A stretch of DNA of 7,066 nucleotides from Clostridiales bacterium (GTDB lineage: Bacteria; Bacillota; Clostridia; WRLR01), in assembly GCA_031287655.1 (NCBI GenBank), contig JAITSR010000201.1, positions 1-7,066 on the forward strand, in the 5' to 3' direction. Below the pieces are notes generated by a model. That model was not told the DNA's origin. It worked only from the letters and a program-made list of their open reading frames with translations, and did no database searches. Shown one piece after another: positions 1-5,854 of the stretch (positions within the stretch are counted from its first letter, which is position 1; each line of letters opens with the position of its first letter). The position numbers and the translations under genes are program-made.

Positions 1-19
1 TGCCCGATGAGAATACGCT

Positions 20-95
20 GTAACTGGTCAGACCGCCTCCATTCCCCTCCGGTGGAGGGGAATGATTCCCATGTCTGACATGTCTGACCTGTTAC
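20..95. repeat. Structured palindromic intergenic element
   Basis: Two nested inverted repeats are visible. The outer arms (20-33 and 82-95) pair over 13 of 14 positions, with one T-T mismatch between GTAAC and GGTCAGAC. The inner hairpin is a perfect 11-bp stem (40-50 with 54-64) around a GGT triloop. The right side also carries a tandem 9-mer, ATGTCTGAC, at 71-79 and 80-88. There is no T-run directly after the inner stem, so it is not a textbook intrinsic terminator, although it could end or stabilise a transcript coming from the left. A REP-like or MITE-like dispersed repeat or a structured RNA are alternatives. The palindromes are seen directly; the function is unknown. Confidence 0.6.
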
Positions 96-108
96 CATCA
101 ATATTTTT

Positions 109-154
109 AGTATACACCACAACCATTGCGAAAAACAAGAATCCCGTGTATACT
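109..154. promoter_or_regulatory. Inverted repeat flanking the promoter, possible operator pair
   Basis: The 9-mer AGTATACAC at 109-117 is repeated as its exact reverse complement, GTGTATACT, at 146-154. Each copy contains the self-complementary hexamer GTATAC. The right copy coincides with the predicted -10 box, and the left copy lies just upstream of the -35 box, with 28 bases between them. This is a plausible arrangement for a repressor that binds both sites, but no regulator gene is in the window, so the operator role is inferred. An RNA hairpin is less likely if transcription starts downstream of 154. Confidence 0.4.
126..154 (+). promoter_or_regulatory. Sigma-A-type promoter for the nfeD-stomatin-mfd genes
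   Basis: A -35-like TTGCGA (126-131) and a -10-like TATACT (149-154) are separated by 17 bases, the optimal spacing for the housekeeping sigma factor. Transcription would begin near 161, giving a leader of about 60 bases before the ATG at 222. The surrounding stretch is much more AT-rich than the genes. No other candidate in 1-221 combines both boxes at good spacing. Confidence 0.55.
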
Positions 155-221
155 TAAATTGTAAAATCTTCACAAGGCGGTCGAGTTTCCGAATGAACAT
201 TTTAAAAGAAGGGAGCACAAT

Positions 222-668
222 ATGCAAATGCCATTATACGGGGCACTGTTTTGGCTGATCCTGATCGTCGCTTTCTGCGTCCTCGAGGGTATGACGTTTG
301 CCCTCGTTTGCATCTGGTTCGCGGGCGGCGCGGTCGCGGCCCTTTTTGCGAGCCTGCTCGGCGCGGGGCAGCTCGCCCAGTACGCGGTGTTCGTCGTCGC
401 GTCCGCGCTGCTCCTGACTCTGACGCGCCCGCTCGTCAAGCGGCATTTCTCAGGCCGAAAGGTCCGGACAAACTCCGACCGCGTGATCGGAGAGGCCGGT
501 GTTGTGATCAAGGCGGTCGACCCCGTCGCCGGTACGGGGCAGATCAAGGTACTCGGGCAGATTTGGTCGGCAAAGCCGGACGACGGCGTGTCCGCAATCG
601 CGGAAGGTTTGAGCGTCGTCGTCGTCGGGATCAGCGGCGTGAAGGTGTCTGTGCGCGAAAAAGTGTAG
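222..668 (+). CDS. Short NfeD family membrane protein (NfeD1b/YbbK type)
   Basis: This 148-residue protein is the partner type for the stomatin encoded next to it. The N-terminal half is hydrophobic, with about three membrane segments (roughly residues 6-20, 24-47 and 52-69), followed by a basic stretch KRHFSGRK. Residues 86-148 match the soluble beta-barrel (OB-fold) domain of NfeD proteins: a Gly-rich turn (G103, G105), then G112, W115 and A117, then I126-A-E-G129 followed by a Val-rich strand. The large serine-protease domain of long NfeD proteins is absent, so this is the short form, like E. coli YbbK. The start is supported by GAAGGGAG at 208-215, six bases before the ATG. Such proteins are thought to bind or organise the neighbouring stomatin in the membrane; the exact role is not known. 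A TAG stop lies 41 bases before the next gene, which suggests co-transcription. Confidence 0.92.
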   Translation: MQMPLYGALFWLILIVAFCVLEGMTFALVCIWFAGGAVAALFASLLGAGQLAQYAVFVVASALLLTLTRPLVKRHFSGRKVRTNSDRVIGEAGVVIKAVDPVAGTGQIKVLGQIWSAKPDDGVSAIAEGLSVVVVGISGVKVSVREKV

Positions 669-709
669 ATGGAAATAAAAAATAAGGAATAAGGAAGGAA
701 GGCCATGCA

Positions 710-1669
710 ATGTCATTATATGTGATATTGACCCTGTTGTTGGTGATTTTGATCATCATCGTCACAAACCTGAAGATCGTCCCGCAGGCGCACGCGATCG
801 TCGTCGAGCGGCTCGGCTCGTTCAGCGCCGTCTGGGAGACCGGGTTCCATGTGAAGGTCCCGTTCATCGAAAAGCTCGTGAAAGACGTGCTGTTAAAGGA
901 GCAAGTCGTCGACTTCGCGCCGCAGCCCGTGATCACGAAGGATAACGTGACGATGCAGATCGACACGGTCCTTTTTTTCCAGATTTCAGACCCCAAGCTC
1001 TACGCGTATGGGGTTGAGCGCCCGATGATGGCAATCGAAAATCTGACCGCGACGACGCTCCGAAACATCATCGGCGACCTCGAGCTCGACCAGACGCTGA
1101 CGTCACGCGACACCGTAAACACGCAGATGCGGGCGATCCTCGACGAGGCGACCGATCCGTGGGGCATCAAGATCAACCGCGTCGAGCTGAAAAACATTTT
1201 GCCGCCGCGCGAAATTCAGGACTCGATGGAAAAGCAGATGAAAGCGGAGCGCGAGCGCCGTGAGTCGATTCTGCGCGCCGAGGGCGAAAAGAGGTCCGCG
1301 ATCCTCGTCGCCGAAGGACAAAAGGAGTCTGTGATCCTGAACGCGGAAGCCGAAAAGCAGTCCGTAATCCTGCGCGCCGAGGCGGCAAAAGAAGCCGCGA
1401 TCCGCGAGGCCGAAGGCGAGGCGGCGGCAATCCGCGAGGTGCAGCAGGCGACGGCCGAGGGCATCAAAATGATCAACGCCGCGAACCCCTCCAAGGAAGT
1501 GCTGACGCTCAAGGGCTTTGAGGCGTTGGAGCGCGTCGCCGACGGCCAGTCGACAAAGATCATCATCCCCTCGGAGCTGCAGGGGCTCGCGGGTATCGCG
1601 GCCTCGGCGCGGGAGCTGTGTTTGGCGCCGGATAGGCCCCAGCAGTCCGGCGGCGGGCAGAACCGTTAG
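710..1669 (+). CDS. Stomatin/prohibitin-like SPFH (Band 7) protein, QmcA type
   Basis: This 319-residue protein belongs to the stomatin/HflK/QmcA group, which oligomerises on the membrane and is associated with microdomains and membrane protein quality control. Residues 2-20 form a single N-terminal membrane anchor. The SPFH domain follows (about 24-185), with the typical VPQ-x-VVERLGSF start (24-38), a G45-F-H-V-K-V-P-F turn, and a highly typical core from NLTATTLRN to ILPPREIQ (111-170). Residues 179-244 are a charged Ala/Glu helix built of six 11-residue repeats and likely forming a coiled coil. The tail contains the usual TKIIIPSELQG segment (282-292) and ends in a Gln/Gly-rich stretch. 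The length is usual for the family. The start at 710 follows a strong purine-rich site at 691-702; an ATG at 705 is in another frame and stops after a few codons. Pairing with the upstream NfeD gene strongly supports the call. E. coli QmcA is the closest named relative I can suggest. Confidence 0.95.
   Translation: MSLYVILTLLLVILIIIVTNLKIVPQAHAIVVERLGSFSAVWETGFHVKVPFIEKLVKDVLLKEQVVDFAPQPVITKDNVTMQIDTVLFFQISDPKLYAYGVERPMMAIENLTATTLRNIIGDLELDQTLTSRDTVNTQMRAILDEATDPWGIKINRVELKNILPPREIQDSMEKQMKAERERRESILRAEGEKRSAILVAEGQKESVILNAEAEKQSVILRAEAAKEAAIREAEGEAAAIREVQQATAEGIKMINAANPSKEVLTLKGFEALERVADGQSTKIIIPSELQGLAGIAASARELCLAPDRPQQSGGGQNR
1244..1441 (+). repeat. Six tandem 33-bp units encoding hendecad coiled-coil repeats
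   Basis: Residues 179-244 of the SPFH protein divide into six consecutive 11-residue units without gaps. Each begins with Ala-Glu, and most have Ile-Leu or Ile-Arg near the end, for example AEGEKRSAILV, AEGQKESVILN and AEAEKQSVILR. An 11-residue period is the mark of a slightly right-handed or straight coiled coil. A charged Ala/Glu helix here is normal in stomatins; the clean six-fold regularity suggests growth by internal duplication. Confidence 0.8.
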
Positions 1670-1702
1670 CGGCGGCGAAAGCGGAAGGATCATAATTCAG
1701 GT

Positions 1703-4700
1703 ATGAACCGCGATATTTCCGGCAACGGCCGCGAGGTATTGGAGGTCGGCCGCGTGGTTCCCGGCGATGGCCGCGACGTGTTGGAGGTCGGCCGCGAGAT
1801 TCTCTGCGCGCCGCTCTCGCGGCTCGGCGAGTTCGCCGCCGCCGCCGCCGACCTCGAAAACCGGCGCGGGCCGATTTCGGTACACGAGCTTGGCGAAACG
1901 CAAAAGGCGCATTTTGCCTGCGCGCTCGAAAGCGCGACCGGGCAGCCTGTCCTGATGATCGCGCACAACGAATACGCCGCGCAAAAGGCGTATGACGATT
2001 TACGCGCGCTCTACGGTCAGGCCGCGCTGTTTTTTCCCGCGCGCGAAATTATGCTGTACGACGTTGAGGCAAAAAACTATGAGATCGTGTTTCGGCGCGT
2101 CAGGGCGCTCGACCGGCTTTTGCGCGGGGATTTTCGCGCCGCCGTGATGAGCGTGGAGGCCGCGGCGCAGTTTGTCCCGCCGCCGGAGCTGTTCGCCGAA
2201 ATGACGCTCGAGCTTTCGGTCGGCGGATCGCTCGACATGCTCGCGGTCGGCCAAAGACTTGTCAATATGGGCTATGAGCGCGTCACGACCGTCGAGGCGC
2301 GCGGCGCGTTTGCGATTCGGGGCGGAATCCTCGACGTGTACCCGATCGATCAGGAATACGCGGTCCGGATCGAATTGTTCGACATTGAAATCGACTCGAT
2401 CCGGCTGTTTGACACGGAGACGCAGCGTTCGATCGAGTCGGCGGAGCGCGTCAAAATCCTGCCCGCGCGGGACATTCTCTATCGCGAATCAGACCTCCCG
2501 GACATCGTTGCGCGGCTGGAAACGGCGCTGGAAACCCCGAACGGGGCCGAGGTAGGGTCCGTGTCTGGGGCCGAGACAGGGGCCGCGCTCACGGTCGCTG
2601 CGGATATCGAAAAGTTTCAGACGGCGCGTTATTTTGCCGGGATCGATCGCTACCTCTCCTTTCTGTGCGAGGACGGCGCAACCCCGCTCTCATATGTGGG
2701 GGCGACCGGCGCCGACCCGCGAGAAGCTGCGGAAGCGGCGCGGGGGACGAAGGCCGCGCCCCGCCCCGCTTCCGCCCTCTGCACATTCCTGCTGGACGAA
2801 CCCGTGCGGGCGTTTCAAAAGCTCGAAAGCCTGTCCGAGGAACACGAGAATATCTGCGCGGCGCTGATAGAGCGCGGCAAGCTGCTCCCCTCCGCGCGCC
2901 GCGTGCGGCTCGATTTCCACGAACTCGCGCAGAGGATCCCCGCCGAGCGGCGCCTTGCGACCGGTTCGCTGCATACCTCGCGGGAGGCGGAGCTGCTGGG
3001 CCCGGCGCGAAAAACCTACGCGATCACCGGCAAGTCGGCGGTCTCGTATCAGGGGAACGTCGAGCTCTTGAAAACCGACATTCGCGATCGCCTGCGCGAC
3101 CGGTGGACCGTGATCCTTTTGACAAAGAGTGAAATCAAGGGGGAGCGGCTGTTCGACGCGCTCAACGCGGAAAATATCCCCGTCCGCCGCTGCGGGGGAA
3201 CCGTCTCCCCCAGCTCAGTCTCCCCCGCCGCCTCCGCCGCCCATGACGCCGCCAGACACAGCGCCGCCTCCCCCGCCCTGCCCGGCTTTATAAACATCGT
3301 GTCCGGGAACCTCGCGAACGGTTTTGAATACCCCAAAATCAAGCTGCTCGTGATCTGCGACACGGAGTTTCAGAGCGGCGCCCGCTCCGCCGCGCGGCGC
3401 GCCAAAAAGCCCCAGCCGGGCGCTAAGATCGAATATTTCACAGATTTGCGCGTCGGCGACTTTGTCGTCCACCAGTCTCACGGCATCGGCGTCTTTGCGG
3501 GGCTCGAGCAGCTGACGGCGGTCGACGGGGCCAAGCGCGACTTTTTAAAGCTGCGCTACAAGGACGGCGATTTCCTCTATATCCCGACAAACCAGCTCGA
3601 CCTTGTGCAAAAATACATCGGGGCGGACGCGCACGCGCCGCGGGTCAACAGCCTGAACGGCACGGAGTGGGCGAAGGCGAAAAAGCGTGTCAAGGAATCG
3701 TTAAAAACGCTCGCGGCCGAGTTGATCCTGATCTACGCGAAGCGCCGGGAGGCGCGTGGTTACGCGTTTTCCAAGGACACGGTCTGGCAGCGGCAGTTCG
3801 AGGAACAGTTCCCCTACACGGAGACGGACGACCAGCTCCGCAGCATTGAGGAAATCAAAGCCGACATGGAGTCGGCGCGGCTCATGGACAGGCTGCTGTG
3901 CGGAGACGTCGGCTTCGGCAAAACGGAGGTCGCGATCCGCGCGGTATTCAAGGCGGTCACGGACGGCAAGCAGGCCGCGTTCCTCGTGCCTACGACCGTG
4001 CTCGCGCAGCAGCACTATCAAACATTCCTCGACCGCTTCCGCGATTTCCCGATCTCCGTCGACGTACTGAGCCGCTTCCGCACGGCAAAGGAGCAGAGGC
4101 GGATCACGGACGCGCTCCGCGCGGGCAAGCTCGACGTGATCGTCGGCACGCACAAGCTCTTGAATAAGAGCATCGGCTTCAAAAACCTCGGCCTGCTCGT
4201 CGTCGACGAGGAACAGCGCTTCGGCGTCAATCAGAAGGAGCGTATCAAGGTGCTAAAGCCCGACGTCGACGTGCTCTCGCTCTCCGCGACGCCGATCCCG
4301 CGGACGCTGCACATGTCGATGACGAAGATCCGGGACATCAGCGTGCTCAAAGACCCGCCGGAGGAGCGCTTTCCGGTGCAGACGTTTGTGATGGAGTATG
4401 ACGAGGACGTCGTGCGCGAGGCGATTTTACGCGAGGTCGCGCGGGAAGGGCAGGTGTTCTACCTTTACAACCGCGTGATGGGAATCGACATCAAAACGAT
4501 GCAGCTCCGGAGCCTTTTGCCGGAGGGTGTGCGCATCGCCTTTGCGCACGGGCAGATGGCCGACCGGGAGCTCGAGGACATCATGCTCGCGTTCGTCAAC
4601 CGGCAGTACGACGTACTCGTCTGCACAACGATCATCGAGTCGGGGCTCGACATGCCGAACGTCAACACGATCGTCGTCGAGGACGCGGACAGGATGGGGC

Positions 4701-5806
4701 TCGCGCAGCTCTATCAGCTCCGGGGCAGGGTCGGGCGGTCGAACCGCCTTGCCTACGCGTATATCACGCACCGGCGCGACAAGATCATCACGGAGGAGTC
4801 GGAAAAAAGGCTGCAGGCGATCCGCGAGTTCACGGAGCTCGGCTCGGGCTTTAAGATCGCGATGCGCGATATGGAAATCCGCGGGATCGGCAACTTGCTC
4901 GGCGTCGAGCAGCACGGGCATATGGAAAGCGTCGGCTACGACATGTACTGCCGCCTTTTGGATGAGGCGGTGCGCGAGTTGGAGCGCGAGGGCAGGGCAA
5001 ACGCGGCCGCCGCGACGGGCGCGAGCGCCGCGGGTGTCGGCGGCGCCGTCGACGGACAGGTCGTCTCGCAGCCCGTCGGCTCGCCGAACGACGCCGACGC
5101 GGCCGACGGGCCGACGGCCGACGAGGTCGGGCCGGTGTCCCTCGATATCGGCGTCAGCGCCTATATCGACGGCCTCTACATTGAGGACGAGTCCCAGAGG
5201 CTCGAAATGTACCAAAAGATCGCGGCGGTGCGCAGCGCCGAGGACGCGCAGGACGTCACGGACGAGATGATCGACCGGTTTTCCGAGCTGCCCGCCGAGG
5301 CGGAGAACCTCATCAAACTCGCGCGGATCAAGGTTCTCGCCGCCCGGTGCGGTATCGCCTCCGTCGCGGAAAAAAACGGCCATATCACGATGGCGCTCGC
5401 GAAAAACGGTAAGTTCAGCGCGGAGCGGCTGTCGGCCGTCTCACAAAAATATCGGCGGCAGGTCCTGTTCAGCGCGGGCGTGAATCCGTACATCGTCTAT
5501 AAGCCCGCCGCGCAGGCCGCGCCAACCGCCCCCGCGCACATCGCCTCCGCCGCGGCCGCCCGCCTCACACCCTTTTCGCATATCACGCAAACCGCGCCTT
5601 CGCACACAACCGCCGCGGCCGCCCGCACAGCCGCCGCCTTGACCGCTTCGGCCTCCGCCCATACGAGCGCCCCTGCCCGTACCATGCCCACGGGCGTGCA
5701 GCCGTTCGCCCCCTCCGCGGCCGTCCACGCAGCTCCCTCCGCGGCCGCCCACGCCGCGCATGGCGACATTCTCGACACTATCCTACGCTTCCTGCAAGAT
5801 TTTTAG
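1703..5806 (+). CDS. mfd: Transcription-repair coupling factor Mfd
   Basis: Mfd is an ATP-driven double-stranded DNA translocase that pushes stalled RNA polymerase off DNA and recruits UvrA to the lesion. The UvrB-like N-terminal module (about 35-280) includes RGGILDVYP at 206-214. The RNA polymerase-binding domain begins near 575 with VGDFVVHQSHGIG (584-596). The superfamily 2 helicase core has Walker A GDVGFGKT (734-741, K740), Walker B DEEQ (835-838), SAT (861-863) and QLRGRVGR (1005-1012). The TRG translocation motif follows (about 1036-1066, FTELGSGFKIAMRD), then the C-terminal TRCF domain (from about 1145). All motor motifs are intact. At 1,367 residues it is about 190 longer than B. 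subtilis Mfd; the excess lies in Ala/Gly/Pro-rich stretches near 279-298, 333-359, 502-527, 1097-1144 and 1268-1353. The ATG at 1703 is the first possible start after an in-frame TAG at 1667; the ribosome site (AAGGA, 1685-1689) is rather far away at 13 bases, so a later start such as the TTG at 1739 is possible. It follows the stomatin gene by 33 bases. Confidence 0.97.
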   Translation: MNRDISGNGREVLEVGRVVPGDGRDVLEVGREILCAPLSRLGEFAAAAADLENRRGPISVHELGETQKAHFACALESATGQPVLMIAHNEYAAQKAYDDLRALYGQAALFFPAREIMLYDVEAKNYEIVFRRVRALDRLLRGDFRAAVMSVEAAAQFVPPPELFAEMTLELSVGGSLDMLAVGQRLVNMGYERVTTVEARGAFAIRGGILDVYPIDQEYAVRIELFDIEIDSIRLFDTETQRSIESAERVKILPARDILYRESDLPDIVARLETALETPNGAEVGSVSGAETGAALTVAADIEKFQTARYFAGIDRYLSFLCEDGATPLSYVGATGADPREAAEAARGTKAAPRPASALCTFLLDEPVRAFQKLESLSEEHENICAALIERGKLLPSARRVRLDFHELAQRIPAERRLATGSLHTSREAELLGPARKTYAITGKSAVSYQGNVELLKTDIRDRLRDRWTVILLTKSEIKGERLFDALNAENIPVRRCGGTVSPSSVSPAASAAHDAARHSAASPALPGFINIVSGNLANGFEYPKIKLLVICDTEFQSGARSAARRAKKPQPGAKIEYFTDLRVGDFVVHQSHGIGVFAGLEQLTAVDGAKRDFLKLRYKDGDFLYIPTNQLDLVQKYIGADAHAPRVNSLNGTEWAKAKKRVKESLKTLAAELILIYAKRREARGYAFSKDTVWQRQFEEQFPYTETDDQLRSIEEIKADMESARLMDRLLCGDVGFGKTEVAIRAVFKAVTDGKQAAFLVPTTVLAQQHYQTFLDRFRDFPISVDVLSRFRTAKEQRRITDALRAGKLDVIVGTHKLLNKSIGFKNLGLLVVDEEQRFGVNQKERIKVLKPDVDVLSLSATPIPRTLHMSMTKIRDISVLKDPPEERFPVQTFVMEYDEDVVREAILREVAREGQVFYLYNRVMGIDIKTMQLRSLLPEGVRIAFAHGQMADRELEDIMLAFVNRQYDVLVCTTIIESGLDMPNVNTIVVEDADRMGLAQLYQLRGRVGRSNRLAYAYITHRRDKIITEESEKRLQAIREFTELGSGFKIAMRDMEIRGIGNLLGVEQHGHMESVGYDMYCRLLDEAVRELEREGRANAAAATGASAAGVGGAVDGQVVSQPVGSPNDADAADGPTADEVGPVSLDIGVSAYIDGLYIEDESQRLEMYQKIAAVRSAEDAQDVTDEMIDRFSELPAEAENLIKLARIKVLAARCGIASVAEKNGHITMALAKNGKFSAERLSAVSQKYRRQVLFSAGVNPYIVYKPAAQAAPTAPAHIASAAAARLTPFSHITQTAPSHTTAAAARTAAALTASASAHTSAPARTMPTGVQPFAPSAAVHAAPSAAAHAAHGDILDTILRFLQDF
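1721..1804 (+). repeat. 42-bp tandem duplication at the Mfd N-terminus
   Basis: Bases 1721-1762 and 1763-1804 are two adjacent imperfect copies, encoding GNGREVLEVGRVVP and GDGRDVLEVGREIL (Mfd residues 7-20 and 21-34). A block running through TTGGAGGTCGGCCGCG is identical in both. The duplicated segment lies before the recognisable UvrB-like domain, so it is probably a variable N-terminal extension. If translation really starts downstream, part of the repeat would be untranslated leader. Confidence 0.75.
4991..5134 (+). other. Ala/Gly/Asp-rich insertion between the Mfd motor and C-terminal domain
   Basis: Mfd residues 1097-1144 are a low-complexity, unstructured-looking segment rich in Ala, Gly, Asp and Val, in frame and without stops. 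It sits between the end of the translocation motif region (DEAVRELERE) and the start of the TRCF domain (VSLDIGVSAYI). A linker occurs here in all Mfd proteins, but in B. subtilis it is only about a dozen residues long. It is likely a flexible tether that changes the reach of the C-terminal domain. Confidence 0.7.
5504..5761 (+). other. 86-residue Ala/Pro/Thr/His-rich insertion before the last Mfd helix
   Basis: Mfd residues 1268-1353 are almost entirely Ala, Pro, Thr, Ser and His, with recurring AAAA and SAAA blocks. They are followed by a normal-looking terminal amphipathic helix (residues 1354-1367, DILDTILRFLQDF), which matches the final helix of B. subtilis Mfd (ADEWLDTVLGML). The segment is therefore an internal insertion, not a simple read-through tail. 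Its DNA is rich in CCGCGGCCGCC-like units and ends in a 24-bp tandem repeat. Confidence 0.75.
5711..5758 (+). repeat. 24-bp tandem repeat encoding PSAA-x-HAA
   Basis: Copies at 5711-5734 and 5735-5758 both begin CCCTCCGCGGCCG and encode PSAAVHAA and PSAAAHAA (Mfd residues 1337-1352). They differ at only a few bases. This is direct evidence that the alanine-rich insertion has grown by short tandem duplication. Confidence 0.8.
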
Positions 5807-5827
5807 TGCTGAAACACCGCGGCTTAA

Positions 5828-5837
5828 TCAATATTGA
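5828..5837. promoter_or_regulatory. TCAATATTGA palindrome between mfd and the CPBP gene
   Basis: A perfect 10-bp palindrome lies in the 48-base gap, 17 bases before the ATG at 5855. It could be part of an operator or an AT-rich -10 region for a separate promoter of the protease gene, but no good -35 box was found at proper spacing. The palindrome itself is certain; a regulatory role is a weak inference. Confidence 0.2.
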
Positions 5838-5854
5838 AAACTTAGGAGAGTGAA

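Noticed and set aside
3..23. Possible tail of an upstream plus-strand gene (P-D-E-N-T-L then TAA).
   Set aside because: Only six codons are visible and another frame is also open here, so there is no way to tell a real C-terminus from chance.
40..64. Inner hairpin considered as a standard intrinsic terminator.
   Set aside because: No T-run follows the stem on either strand; the nearest T-rich stretch (104-108) is about 40 bases away.
162..167. TAAAAT considered as an alternative -10 box.
   Set aside because: No acceptable -35 hexamer lies 16-18 bases upstream, whereas TTGCGA/TATACT has ideal spacing.
1244..1441. Regularly spaced repeats considered as a CRISPR array.
   Set aside because: The units are contiguous and coding, with no spacers; they encode a coiled coil.
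1103..1693. A 196-codon minus-strand open frame with a repetitive sequence.
   Set aside because: Its repeats simply mirror the 33-bp units of the stomatin gene on the sense strand; no ribosome site or known domain supports it.
4527..5270. A 247-codon plus-strand open frame overlapping mfd in another frame.
   Set aside because: The product is a Ser/Arg/Thr-rich shadow of the conserved Mfd core and lacks any recognisable domain.
4427..5383. A 318-codon open frame on the minus strand inside mfd.
   Set aside because: It is the antisense shadow of a GC-rich gene: its composition is Arg/Asp/Val/His-rich, no domain is recognisable, and the sense strand encodes conserved Mfd helicase motifs.
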